DNA from: Eonycteris spelaea
Taxonomy: Eukaryota > Chordata > Mammalia > Chiroptera > Pteropodidae
Assembly (NCBI GenBank): GCA_003508835.1
Contig: PUFA01000007.1
Coordinates: 20,855,001 to 20,919,000, forward strand
Direction of reading: 5' to 3'
DNA length: 64,000 nucleotides
A model generated the notes under the pieces. The model did not search any database, had not been told where the DNA came from, and saw only the letters and a program-made list of their open reading frames with translations. Below are positions 32,236 through 42,920 of the stretch, piece by piece; positions within the stretch are counted from its first letter, which is position 1; the number at the start of each line of letters is the position of its first letter. Made by a program: the position numbers and the translations under genes.

Positions 32236-33120
32236 CTGCAACTCTGCAGAGGCTTAGGGGCTTGGGAGGTCCAGCTGCCAGGTTCCCCAGCTTCTCCCTT
32301 CCTCTCACTAATTGGTCCATGTGACGATGGGAAGAAATGATCTGTCTGCCTCATGAGTGTCCATGGAGCCCTGCAAGGTGGCACAGGCAGATTCTGTCCC
32401 CTCTCCCTACCTCTCTCTCTTTTGCTTATCTGCCCCCTTGCCCAACCAAGAACTATCCTTTACCACGGAGGCAGTCCCAAAGGAAACTAGAGGCCATGTC
32501 TGGACAGAGGAGAGGAGGCATTCCGGGCTCCTTTGGTCCAGTTTCCGCTTGAACCCGACTGTGTTCCAACTGGCCCCTGTTCGCTGACTCCAGTGATGGG
32601 CCGCTCATGTTGCCCAATCACCCATAGACAAGCCCACCTGTCAGAATATACTTCCCCTGACTGACCCCAAATCTGTTGCCTTGTTACTTCCACCCACAGT
32701 TCAAGCCCCAGACATTGTTCCAAGGCAGCCTAGTTATCTCTGCTCAATCTTCTCTCCTATCCCATCCTTCCTCCCTCGGGAGTCCATCATTCCTCACATG
32801 AGCAAGGTGAGGTCCTGCTGCCCCCATCTGGGTCCCCCCTCAGGTCTCACCTCTGGGCACTGTGCCTATAAAATGTGGGGTCCAGATTTGAACCCCCAGT
32901 ACCAGGTGTAGCTGACCAGGGCAGGGGTCATATGGGAGGGCAGTCCCTCCCACCACCAGGGCCCCTATTAAGTGAGTAACCTACACCTGGGCCCATTGTT
33001 TCCTTAGCCACATCTCGTTTGTGCTGACATAGACCTTAGGAGTCAAATAAAAATGACCAGATCATTTCAGGTGGAATTCTACCAAGCTGGCCCGTTCTAG
33101 TCACCCTGGGCTTGTGCTTT
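32236..33120. other. Unassigned sequence
   Basis: Average composition, no repeat family or coding signal recognised. Confidence 0.5.
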
Positions 33121-33300
33121 GGGTCATTGATTTTTTTTTTTTTTTAATTCGAAAGTGCCTGACTTTATATTGATTACTGTTAAAATTCTTCTTGTTTATT
33201 TTGGCCCAGCATTCTGCTTGGGAAGAAGCTTTGAATTATAAATCAGCTGTATCAAAATAACTTGTGCTTTCGAGGTTTGGATGAACACATGTTTGGCGTC
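33121..33300. promoter_or_regulatory. AT-rich unique block, possibly conserved
   Basis: After a T run (33130-33145) come TTATATTGATTACTG, GAATTATAAATCAGC and TATCAAAATAACTTG. No repeat family is recognised. The judgement rests on composition. Confidence 0.25.
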
Positions 33301-33771
33301 TTCATCCAAGTCTCTGGTAAAATTGGTAGATAGGTTGGAGCTAGGGCAATGCTTGTGCTGCAGGTCTCCTCTCCCTAGTCGTTCTCCTCCACACCTTCTC
33401 CTTCAAGGGGGGCTGTTCAAACCACCATGGACCTGCCCTGCAGCCTCAGATCAGCTAGTCTAGTCATCCTATGAAAAGGGGGAAATGCGTAATTAGAGGG
33501 AAACTTGACTTTGATGAGCCGAGTCATGCCACGCTCTTTGCTGGATGCTCTGGCCTTTGTCTCGTCAGCCAGTCTACGCTGTTTCTGTAACGATCAGCAA
33601 TCTGTCTTTCCACTCGCCCTGCTTTTTGGCAAACCAAGGCAACTTTGCCCTTCTCCCGCCTCCTTGCAATTTTCGCATTTACCCTGATGCTACACACTCC
33701 AAAGACTTTGAAAAGCTTTCCTGTATAGAATAACTATGTAATTTTAAAGCAAAGGAGATAACTTTTAGAAT
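33301..33771. other. Unassigned sequence
   Basis: Nothing recognised. Confidence 0.5.
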
Positions 33772-34255
33772 GTGTTAGTTTTCAATTGCTGTGTAACAAG
33801 TTACCCTAAAACTTAGCAGCTTGAAACAACAAACATTGGTTGTTGTCAGTTTCTGTGGGGGAGGCATTTGGGAGTAGTTTACCTGGGACTTTCTGGATTA
33901 GGGTCTCTCATGAAGATACGTACTGGGTATTGACCTGGCCGCAATCATCAGAAGGCTTGCCTGGGTTGGTGGATCTATTTCCAAGATGGCTGACATGGCT
34001 GTTGACAAGGAGGCCTCAGTTTCTCGCTATCTGAGCTTCTCTGCTTGACTTTCCTCATCATGTGGCAGCAGGCTTTCATCAGGTGAATGATCCAAGAAAG
34101 AGCAAAGAAGAGGCCACAATGGCTTATATGACATAGTCCTAAAAGTAGCACACTGCCTCTTCCGCTATACTGCATTCATTAGAAGCAAGTCACTAGATAC
34201 AGTGCACAGTCAAGAGGAGGAGGATTAGGCCCCACGTTCTGAAGGAAAGAATGTC
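33772..34255 (-). mobile_element. MaLR-type solo LTR, antisense
   Basis: GTGTTAGTTTTCAATTGCTG, TAACAAGTTACCCTAAAACT, CAGTTTCTGTGGGGGAGG, TTAGAAGCAAGTCACTAG and AAGAGGAGGAGGATTAGGCC follow a MaLR LTR read backwards. The far boundary is approximate. Confidence 0.7.
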
Positions 34256-34496
34256 AAAAAATATACTGACATATTTAAAAATCATCATGAGGTGAAAGGA
34301 GATGTTATATAATTACACCAGGATGACAGATTTGAACCAGGACTGTCCTGTGCAAAGCACATTTGGCCACTCAACTCCTTCAGTCTCTCAAATGTTTGGA
34401 CCATGAGCCACAGTTAAAAATCAATCATGACCCTTTTCATATATACTTACAGAAACAGAAGTTCACAAAATGGCATTTAGCCTTACTATATGCACT

Positions 34497-34997
34497 TGTA
34501 GGGGAGGAAAGAGTTTTACTAGACCCTCTTAGAGTCTGAAAATTAAGCTAATAAAGACAGATTAAGAGGAGAAAAGCATACAAATTTATTTAATAAAAGT
34601 TTTACGTGACACAGGAGCCTTCGTAAGGCAATAAAGACCCAAAGAAATGGTTAGACCTGAGTATTTTTATGCGAGGTGTAATGAGGAGTGAACAGTTGTG
34701 AGGACTATGGGGTTAAGGAGCATGAGGTGATTATAGCAAACCGGGGGACACTCAGCAAGGTCTCTTTGTTCAGATTCTTCTCACTGCCCCTTGGTCTTCA
34801 GAGATCAGGATGTTCCTTTCCTCTGGAGATGGAAGGCACCTCTCACGTGAGGGTTTTACGACCTGCTCAGGGAACGAAGGGGCTAAGAGCTCAGAGTGAC
34901 TTTCCTACTTGGGCCATTTTCTCAAACTCCTTCAGCTTAAAATACGCAAAATGCCAAGGTACCATATTTTGGGGAAGTGTGTCTTGAACCCCCTCAC
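34497..34997 (-). mobile_element. ERV1-type solo LTR, antisense (copy 1)
   Basis: Ends TGTAGGGGAGGAAA (34497) and GAACCCCCTCACA (34997). Shares GACAGATTAA (34556), ATGCCAA with ATATTTTGGGGA (34951 on) and both termini with the element at 50716. On the minus strand there is a TATAAA-like CATAAAAATAC (promoter side) and TTTATTAAATAAA downstream (poly(A) side), as in an LTR. No internal viral genes. Confidence 0.65.
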
Positions 34998-35507
34998 ATT
35001 GAAACCGAAAATATTCCATTTACTTTCATCCTATTTTATTCTGTTCTATTCTGTGTGTTCTTAAAATATTGCTTGTAGCCTACTACATTTATTTCACGAT
35101 TCAATAATGGTTAGCGACTCGGCTTGAGGAAGAAAACCGCTATTCTAGGGTGCGCTCTGTGTGGGCACTGAAGCTGCTCCCATTCTCCATCTGTTCTGGA
35201 GCTCTCCATAGGTCTGACCCAAGTTCCTTAACCCACTATTGTTTTTTTTAAAATCTTTTAGACCTCTTTGCCCTTGACACACATACTCTTAATCGTTAGT
35301 GCTATGGAGTCACTGAATCATGAAATGTCAGAGTATGAACGATACTCTGGCCCAGGAATGACATGTCTCCTTGACAATGCTCATGACAGACATTACTAAC
35401 CAATCATGGCACTGTCCCATTAAATTCAGGGTCTGCTCAGAATTCTTCTTAATCCAGTGTGCCAGAATCCCATTCTTTTGTGAGACAAGATCTATTTTGC
35501 AAACACT
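34998..35507. other. Unassigned sequence
   Basis: AT-rich. ATTCTGTTCTATTCTGTG near 35036 is a short pentanucleotide-like patch. Nothing else recognised. Confidence 0.5.
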
Positions 35508-35632
35508 TATTTGAAGCTAAAAAGAAAACTCGGAGTCCCAGAGAGGTGAAGTGGCTTTTCCAAGGTCACCCACCTGTCAGTACTGGGCAGACACTGGCAG
35601 TATGCTCCCCTACCAAGGCCACTGCTCTCTCT
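35508..35632 (-). repeat. MIR SINE fragment, antisense
   Basis: CCCAGAGAGGTGAAGTGGC and CCAAGGTCACCCACCTGTC (35560). Confidence 0.75.
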
Positions 35633-36366
35633 GCTGATCCTAGGGTTTTCTTTGACTCTGCCCATTATTCACTGTCTTATTAGATCTCATTCTCCTGATC
35701 AGTATCCAACAATCACTCACCAACTCATTCCTTGCCCACCACTCACGGACCACCATGTGGTTAATGAGACCACAGACCTTTTCCAGATAGAACCTCTCCT
35801 GAGGCTGACCTGCACTGGGTTACAGCCAAACTAAACCCAGCTCTGTTTGGGATGCAAACCACATCAGAAAAGAACCTGCTCATCCTCTGGTCCAGCTCAG
35901 TCCCCATCAGCTGGAATAAAGGGCCTGGATTCCCTTAGGCCACCCATCACCACTGTGAGGACCCAGTCTGGGGTCCCCTGTTGTTGTACGTGACTGCTCA
36001 TCCTGGCTTCCTACTTACCTTCTGGTACCAATCCAGGCATCAGCTCAGCAACAAAGAAATGAGCAAGACTATGGAAAATCATAGACACAGTTGCCCTGCC
36101 CTATCCCTCTTCCTTCATCCGCCTTCTCCTTTCCCCATTAATCACGTGTGCTAAATCCCTACCTTAGGCTCTGCTTCCGGGGAACCAGACCCAAGGCTCG
36201 CCGTGATTCTGGTGTCAGAAATGCCTGTTACTTCAGAATTTCAGCAAAAGAAATTCCCCTCTCCTGTCCCTTCCCAGCAGACTTGTGTCGATGCCTTCCC
36301 CACCTCTCATTCCGCGGAGCAGAGGCCCCCCCCCCACATCTATGGCACCAGGACTGGTGCTCCTCT
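35633..36366. other. Unassigned sequence
   Basis: A CTCTGCTTCCGGGGAACCAG word at 36169 resembles the end of a repeat, but I cannot name one. A C10 run lies at about 36326-36336. Two + strand frames (36148-36628) are Pro/Ser-rich and run into the hAT fragment. Confidence 0.4.
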
Positions 36367-36494
36367 GAGAGCGGCTGCAAATACAGATGAAGCTTTGCCC
36401 TCTTGCCGCCTGCTCACCTCCTGCTGTGCCGCCCGGTTCCTAACAGGCCACAGGTCAGTCCCGGTCTGCAGCCAGAGGGTGGGGGACCCTTGCC
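36367..36494 (+). mobile_element. hAT-superfamily terminal fragment
   Basis: GAGAGCGGCTGCAAATACAG, TCACCTCCTGCTGTGCCGCC and CGGTTCCTAACAGGCCACAG, ending GGTGGGGGACCCTTG, match the 3' part of a common mammalian hAT element. The 5' part is absent. Confidence 0.75.
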
Positions 36495-36954
36495 CTAGAA
36501 GACCCTGGCTTACCACTCTTTCCCTCTTTGCCACCTCCACACCTCTTTTGATCTGCTACACCCAATCCCTACCCAACTTTCATACCCACGACACTCATTT
36601 CCCTCCAGGTAACTCCGAATCCGTATAGCTGCCATTATTTGTCCTCTCTCTGGCTCAGCCCCACTGTCCCAGATGCCTGCTGGATGTGTGCACACGGTTG
36701 TCTGGCACCTGGAAATGCTCTGACTCTAAGATCGCACTCGCTATCTTTTCTCAAACCCCGCTCCTCCTCCTGGCCGCCAGCTGCTGCAAATGGCACTTCT
36801 CTCTCCAGCTCTCCAGGCTCCAAACTTGGCTGTGTCCTGATCCCTTCTTTCCCCTGCTGAGCTGCCAACTCTCCTGCATCTGTCTCCTTCTCCCTGCTTT
36901 CAACCACCAGCTCTTTCCCTCATCTACCTCTCTGTTTTGAAACAATCTTGGTAG
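36495..36954. other. Unassigned sequence
   Basis: Pyrimidine-rich + strand (CTCCTCCTCCTGGCC near 36759). Could be remote L2 but not convincing. Confidence 0.4.
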
Positions 36955-37150
36955 ACATTTGCTAAGAACTTACTACATGCAAGATGCTAAGTTCTTTGCG
37001 TTTATGAACTCAATTACTCATCATGATGACCCTTTGGTGAATTATCATCATCATCATCATCATCCCCATTCGTTAGATGAGGAAACCGAGGCATAGAATG
37101 GTGAAATAATTCACCCAAAGCCCTACAGCTAAAAACTGGTTGTTTTATTT
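36955..37150 (-). repeat. MIR SINE, antisense, with (ATC)n inside
   Basis: AAGAACTTACTACATGCAAG, CCCCATTCGTTAGATGAGG and CACCCAAAGCCCTACAGC. An (ATC)n microsatellite of about 7 units grew inside it at 37043-37063. Confidence 0.85.
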
Positions 37151-37694
37151 TTATCTTTCCCAGAGATCAACCCCAAGTAAGAGATTCAAGTGCAAGAAGT
37201 ATATTTGGGCAGTGAGTCCAGGAAACTGTGGCAGGAAACTAAGGACGACAGGGACGATGAGGCAGCCAGTCAGGAGTGTGTTATCAAGCACGTCACCAGT
37301 GTGAGAACTGGAGCTCAGTCCCTCTGGGGAGCTCTGGGAAACGCCAGGGAGTGGAGATATGGACACGTCGCCTTCTTTTAGTTCATAGTTGAGGACTGTT
37401 CCTGGGAACATTGGTCCCTGCATTACTGGTGCAGGTGGAATGAGCTCCAATAGCCTGAGAAAGCCCCAAAGCAAAGCAGTGCTGGTGCTGGGTGCTGGGG
37501 CCAGGTTAAGGTGGGGCCAGGGTGGGGCACCGACTGAGCCTATTACAGTGGTAGAGCTGGAGCCAAATCCCAGCAGAGTGAGTCTGGGGTCCACGCCGTT
37601 AACCGCGTGCTCTGTCAGTTCAGGCACGGTAGCCTGCCTCTCTCAAGCCTACATCATGTCGGTCTTCCTACTAATTTTATTCAGCATCACCGAT
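37151..37694. other. Unassigned sequence
   Basis: Contains a 189-codon + strand frame (37389-37958) that runs on into L2 and so is not credible. The minus-strand frame (37151-37627) has no domain. Confidence 0.4.
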
Positions 37695-38085
37695 TTATTT
37701 TCTTACCCTAGATTTGAGCCGCTCCCTGCTCAAACCCCTTCCGTGGCCGCTATTGCCGACTGGCTGAAGCCTCATGGTTTATCCGACAGCCGGGTTCACC
37801 TCAGCACGCCCCTCCCTTCCTATTACACACCTGTCTCCCTCTCCTCCCTGCAGCACACCGAACCTCGCTCTCCCAGCCTCTGCACCTTTGCTCGAGCCGT
37901 GCCTCTTCTTGGGACGTCTTCTCTCCATCACTGCTGTCCAAGTCCTATCCGACTGTAAAGCCTCTTGGTCCACACAGCCTTTCCTGAGTCCTCTCCCCTC
38001 TGAACGAAGTGGCTCCCGGTGGCCCTTAGCTAAGAGCACTCACCTCTGTGCTTTGTGACACAGCTGTGCAGCCAGGATTAAGCCC
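37695..38085 (+). repeat. L2 LINE fragment, diverged
   Basis: CAGCCTCTGCACCTTTGCTC, CCAAGTCCTATCCGACTGTA and CAGCCTTTCCTGAGTCC follow the L2 3' order. Confidence 0.55.
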
Positions 38086-38124
38086 TCACCCCAGCTGTCA
38101 GACTGAGAGATAACGAATTTTTGA

Positions 38125-38315
38125 ATCCTCACCCTGCATCTGCTATGTGACCCTGAGCAAGCGACTTGATGGCTCCAGGCCTCAGTTTACTCATCCACAC
38201 AATGGAGAAATACTATTTACATTAAAGAGCTGCTGTAGGGAGTAAATGAGATAGCCCATGTAATGGGCGAGCACGGAACATGTTCCCGTTAAATGGTAAC
38301 CATCATTTTGAGGCG
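38125..38315 (+). repeat. MIR SINE
   Basis: GCTATGTGACCCTGAGCAAG, CCAGGCCTCAGTTTACTCAT and GAGTAAATGAGATAGCCC. It lies between two L2 pieces in the same direction. Confidence 0.85.
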
Positions 38316-38319
38316 AGAG

Positions 38320-38772
38320 CTTCCCCCTTGGCCAGTCCACATGCTCCCTGAGGAGGCGAGCCCACCTCTCAGGTAGACCTCTCTTTACCTTCCATAGCAT
38401 TTGCCACAGTTTTTCCACCCAGCTACTGATGGATTATATTAAAATGAAAATTCTATGCCCCTTGGATATAACATACCTTTCTCTAAATCCTCCCTTTCAT
38501 TTGGCTGTCTCTCCCTTCAACTTTCTTCCTTTTTTAAAAACCTATTCATTTTGTTCCCTAATATTTGTCACTTACAGATATTACATGTATTTCCTCGTTC
38601 ACTTATCATCCATCTCCCCTGACAGAATTTAAACTCCCTGATGACAGAGATTCGAGATGTTTTGTTTACTGCTGTATGTCTGGTGCATAGAACATGACTC
38701 ACAGTAGGCCTTGGAAAAATATTGGTTAAATGGATGGATGGATGGATAGATAAATGAATGAATAAATTGAGC
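38320..38772 (+). repeat. L2 LINE 3' part with GGAT tail
   Basis: CCTTCCATAGCATTTGCC, CTCCCTGATGACAGAGATTC, TTTACTGCTGTATGTCTGGT and the terminus GGTTAAATGG, followed by (GGAT)n/(AATG)n at 38731-38765. Confidence 0.75.
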
Positions 38773-39504
38773 AAGTGCCCATTAATATTCATTGCCATGA
38801 ATGATCTCTCCAGAGACCCTGTGTTATTTTTCTACGAGGCCAAAGTCAAGGGTTTTCCTCACCCATCCTGACCCTGGCTTGAAGGCGCTTAGACGTGAAG
38901 GTTTCTCCTTTGGTCTGAGCCTCCTTCCATGCATTCTGTGCTCTCCTTCCAGGCCAATGCCCCCTAATATCTTTGTTCCTGGAGCCAGGCCAGCCCCATA
39001 AGGAGACAGTAAGAGAGGAAGGTGTATAAGTCAGTCAGATCAGGCCCCTGGGGACCCAGACTGGGCCACATCCATAATCGTCATCCGTTCTATATGGCCC
39101 TGCTCTCCACTTCCAAACCCATTCAATTTCTTCCAGCAAATTAGTACTAGAGTCAGAATCTCAAAGGATTTGACCTCCTGGGTACTGTGTGCAGCGATGA
39201 TTCCACCAGCTGCCAAATTAGGGCCCTCATCGCCCACCCTTGGGTACTGAAGGTGGAGAGAGTGGGAGATGGAAGAATATGGGCAGGTGTGACTCAGTCA
39301 GGAGCCCCCAGCAGAAGCAGCAGCTGCCTGAGTGACTCAGCAAAGAGCAGGTTGGGGGTGCTGAGGGCTGACGTGGGCTGGGACTGGAGTTGAGCGAGTG
39401 AGAATCAGGGGCTGGAGGCACACCTAAGACAGCAGCTAAGTAGACTCTGGCTTGGAATAACCCAGGGACCGCACATCTGATGGGCTCCATCTACAGCTGT
39501 GTGC
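38773..39504. other. Unassigned sequence
   Basis: No repeat or gene recognised. GGTGTGACTCAGTCA (39287) is an AP-1/MARE-like word (TGACTCAG) with a second GTGACTCAGC at 39332. Confidence 0.4.
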
Positions 39505-39850
39505 CTGTTGCCTGCTCTAAAACAAAGCCTAACCTCATTCAGTGTCCTCCAACGTTTGGCCCCATCTTCCTTCAGCCCCTCATCCGGTAGCTCCTCTCAA
39601 CTCTGTTCCAGCCATACGAGACCATTCAAATGACCAGAACGTCCATCCCCTTCTTAGCTACGAAACCTCTGCCTGAGCCGTGCCCTTCACTTAGAAGGCC
39701 CCACCTCCCCCATCAAGCTGATGGAACTCCAATACCAGCCCTGCAGACACCAGATACCAGGTGTGAGTTACATGCTGCTGCCTCCGTGACACCTTTGCAC
39801 CTTTGGCCTGCCTTCACTCTCATGGCCTGTTTTCAAATGTGGATTTTGTT
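39505..39850 (+). repeat. Possible L2 fragment
   Basis: TTTGGCCCCATCTTCCTTCA, CTCTGTTCCAGCCATACGAG and ACACCTTTGCACCTTTGGCC are in L2 order but strongly diverged. Confidence 0.4.
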
Positions 39851-39941
39851 ATTATTCAGACATGACGAGGCCAACAGGCCAGTAGATGACCGCCACTGGA
39901 AGGGTAGTTCGTTACTTAACAATTCCCAACAGGAAGGGGTA

Positions 39942-40260
39942 TGACATGCCATTGGGGGACCACACGAGGAAACACCAAGATCAGTCAAGAGGCAGAGGGA
40001 ACAGGAATAAAACATGGGCAGGAGCCTTTATTGTGGTTCCTGTGGGAAAAAATGGGCAAAGCAGGGTAGGCAGGCTAGTTTGAATAATTTAAGTTGTCTC
40101 TGGGGACTGGGGACTTTCTTGAATCTTCAGGTACCTAGCACTGGGGTGATTAAGACAGATGAACAGTGGCCCAGAGTGAGAGAGCCCCATAAAGGGACAA
40201 AGGAGGTTTTGGAGGTATGGTCTCTAGTTGGTTGGTTTGCATATGAAAGGTGTGTTCACA
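39942..40260 (-). mobile_element. Possible solo LTR, antisense
   Basis: TGACATGCCATTGGGG at the left and GGTGTGTTCACA at the right give TG...CA ends. On the minus strand CCACAATAAAGGC (around 40030) looks like a poly(A) signal near an R/U5 boundary. No target duplication is visible and the family is not named. Confidence 0.35.
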
Positions 40261-40469
40261 GGCAGATTGTTCACTCTCTCAAGCATTTGACTGGCCCTGG
40301 GAGAGGAAGTCTCTTCAAGGTCAACAAGGTCCCAGACAGAAAAGCACCACAACACATGGGTAATAAACATCCCTCGCCCCATCTGTCAAACTTTCCTGAG
40401 GGTAGTAACTAGGCCATGGTTGAGCCCCAGGCCTGGCCTGACAACTGGGGGGTTCTTGGCAAAGGCTGG

Positions 40470-40810
40470 ATAGATGAGGGACCATATATAGACCAGGCAT
40501 AATGCCGGGCACTTGGGGACACAGCAGTAGACAGGAAAACAAGATCCCTCCTCTCAAGGAATTCACTTCCAGTGGGCATGGCAGACCACAAACCAGCCAA
40601 CAAAGAAATAAATAAGAGAACTTCAGTTACTGGGAAGTGTTGTTACAGAAATAAAACACAAAGATGTGATAGAATGAGGGCGGAATGGAGGCCGAGGGAC
40701 TCCATTAGAAAGGACGGTCAGGGCAGCCTTGGAGGTGACCTTTGGGTCAAGACTTGAATATTGAGAAGGAGTCAGCCATGCGAAGATTTCAAGACAGAGT
40801 GTTCTAGCAG
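40470..40810 (-). repeat. L2 LINE 3' part, antisense
   Basis: GGGGACACAGCAGTAGACAG, TCAAGGAATTCACTTCCAG, AAATAAATAAGAG, GGGTCAAGACTTGAATATTG and GACAGAGTGTTCTAGCAG. Confidence 0.85.
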
Positions 40811-41329
40811 ATGAACAAATGAATGAGTAAATAAATGAAAGAAGAAATCAATCCTTTAGTCTGGATTTCCTACTTCTTTACTGCTGGCTGTCATGCATTT
40901 TGAGGCTTGAATGACATCAGTGCCGGAGTCTCACATATTAAAATAACTTCTCTCACAGTCTTCTGTCATTAGCAGGAACATTCCCCAGGCATGTGAGCAG
41001 GCACTTCCAGGCCTCAGGGCAAGACACCATTTTAACCAGCTCTGCTCTCTGACCCTCATCACATTCGCATTGGAGCCAGCAACTTTCTTGCCAAACTTGT
41101 CCCTAATGAGAATTAAAGTGGTTGATTTATGGACCTGGTCGACAATGCCTCTTTCAGAGGAGTTTAAAGGGCAGTCTTGCTCAGTTGCTAAGGTGCTGCC
41201 CATCCATTGGACACTCAGGCCAAGTCCAGGTCACAGACGCTCCAGACAAAGCGCTGAGCACAGACCCCTGGGCTGCCCAGTACCTTCCAGAAAGGCTCTT
41301 TGGGCAAAGCTGACCCTCAGAGGAGCAGC
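40811..41329. other. Unassigned sequence
   Basis: Short GAATGAGTAAATAAATG patch (40821). The rest is unique. A 138-codon + strand frame (41070-41486) has no domain. Confidence 0.4.
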
Positions 41330-41570
41330 AGCAGTGGGTCCCTTGGGGGTTCATTATAAATCCCCAGGCTTTACTGGGAGAGCCAGGCTGTCCAGCCAAG
41401 TCACCAGGACCCGAATGTGGCTGACAATTAAACATCAATGGAGGCACTGTGATTCTGCTGTCAGCAGGCAAGCTGGCGGGATATAAATAGTTTTAACAGG
41501 CCCCGCTCCTGCACTGGGTGCTGGAGAAGACATCTTGGGCTGTTCATCATACTGGCTTGAAGGGTAAGTC
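41330..41570 (+). promoter_or_regulatory. Candidate TATA promoter and first exon
   Basis: TATAAATA at 41482-41489 within ATATAAATAG, which is also a MEF2-type A/T core. An initiator-like GCACTGG is 30 bases downstream (41511), and AAGG followed by the consensus donor GTAAGT lies at 41564-41569. This would give a noncoding first exon of about 50 bases on the + strand. The upstream 150 bases are unique and contain CATTATAAATCC and GACAATTAAACATC. No matching downstream exon was identified, so this may be chance. Confidence 0.3.
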
Positions 41571-41834
41571 TTAGTGGCTGTCTGGGCTCCCCACAGGCTC
41601 CTGGCCTCCCCTTGTGGCATCAATCTCAGCCACATGGTTATTTGCTCCCCTCAGCTGCCTGTCTGGGTTCTGGAGGGGGAACCCAGAGCTGCCTGATTCA
41701 CCAACAGGACCAAGAAAACAATCATGTCAGAAGACGAGATGTTAGGAGAGGTTGGGAAAAGCAGGAAGGGAGTATTCCCTGAGCACCTGCCCTCTTCCCA
41801 GAAAAGAGAACCAATTACTCTAAGGTTGTAAGCC

Positions 41835-41890
41835 CTGACTGGAACCCAAATCCTTGCTCTTAACCGCTATGGCATGTTTCTATTGCTGTC
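41835..41890 (-). repeat. MIR 5' end fragment, antisense
   Basis: GACTGGAACCCAAATCC and TGCTCTTAACCGCTATGGC are the antisense MIR head. Confidence 0.65.
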
Positions 41891-41894
41891 TTAT

Positions 41895-41960
41895 TTTCTT
41901 TTATTCATTCATCCATTCATTCAATCCTTGGTCCATTTTTCAAATATTTTTTGAACCCTG
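41895..41960 (-). repeat. (ATTC)n and possible L2 end, antisense
   Basis: ATTCATTCATCCATTCATTC (41905) followed by CAAATATTTTTTGAACCC, as in an antisense L2 terminus. Confidence 0.45.
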
Positions 41961-41969
41961 TTAGGGGTG

Positions 41970-42070
41970 GGAAAAGCACAGATTTCAGAGCCCATATAGC
42001 CCTGGTTCAGAGCCTGCTCCTCCACGTCCTAGCCAAATGGCCTAAGGCCTTGTGAAGGTCATCCAAGGAC
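41970..42070 (+). repeat. MIR SINE fragment
   Basis: AGATTTCAGAGCCCATATAG, CCTGGTTCAGAGCCTGCTCC and CCAAATGGCCTAAGGCC. Confidence 0.6.
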
Positions 42071-42299
42071 CAGCATGGATGGGTAAGGATCATGTTGATG
42101 TGCAGTAGGCCCTCTCACCCGTGCCCCACACTGGCTTAGCAAGGGAAGAGAGCAGACATGGGTGCCACAAGACTTGCCTTCGAAATGCTCAAAGGCTGAT
42201 GAGGGACAGATGTGTCACAACTGCTTCTGCTAGCAGGCAGAATGGAATAATAAGAAACATCTGTGGGCAGTTACATTTGGGTGTGGTGAGGAGTTTCAC

Positions 42300-42660
42300 G
42301 AAGATAGGGCATTTGAATCCCACCAGTGAGATAGAAGAAGGGAATCCAGGTGGAGAGGACAGCAAATGCTTGGAAACCTAAAGGTTTTTGGGGACAGTGG
42401 GAACAGAGTAGATCAATGTCACTTGGACAAGGAAAACCAAAGGAAGGATTGGCAGGGTCTGGTCAGGACATTCAGACTGAATGCCGATTGGCTTTGGTTG
42501 TTACACTAAAGAACTTGAACTTTATTCTCTGGGCACAGGGGATCCATTAATGGTTTTTGAGGGAGGCTGTGACATAATTTGGCCAGTGTCTTAGGAAGAC
42601 CATTCTAGAGGCAGTGTGAAGGATAAATTAGAGAGGCTAAGACTGGGGGCAGAAACTAGC
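42300..42660 (-). repeat. L2 LINE internal part, antisense
   Basis: GAACTTGAACTTTATTCTC, TTTTTGAGGGAGGCTGTGAC and AGGAAGACCATTCTAGAGGC are the antisense L2 segment upstream of the 3' end. Confidence 0.75.
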
Positions 42661-42714
42661 TCAGAAGTTCTGCAAATCCAGCCAAGAGATGAAGAACAAA
42701 CAGTTCTGGATAAA

Positions 42715-42920
42715 AATGAGATCTATTTATTAAGCACTTACTATGGTTCAAATACATTTGCTCATTCACTTCTCAACAGTGCTTTGAGTTGGGTGTCTTG
42801 TTCCCATTTTGCAGGTGAGGACACTGAAGCGCAAGGACATGAAGTAACTAGCTCCAGGTCACATAGCCACTGAGGTGTAGAGTTAGGATTCAGCTCCTGG
42901 TCTGTCTGAATCCGAAGCCC
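42715..42920 (-). repeat. MIR SINE, antisense, near full length
   Basis: TTTATTAAGCACTTACTATG (42725), CCCATTTTGCAGGTGAGG, CCAGGTCACATAGCCACTG and TAGGATTCAGCTCCTGG. Confidence 0.9.

Noticed and set aside
37389..37958. 189-codon + strand open frame
   Set aside because: The 3' half is L2-derived sequence in a frame that does not read as L2 protein.
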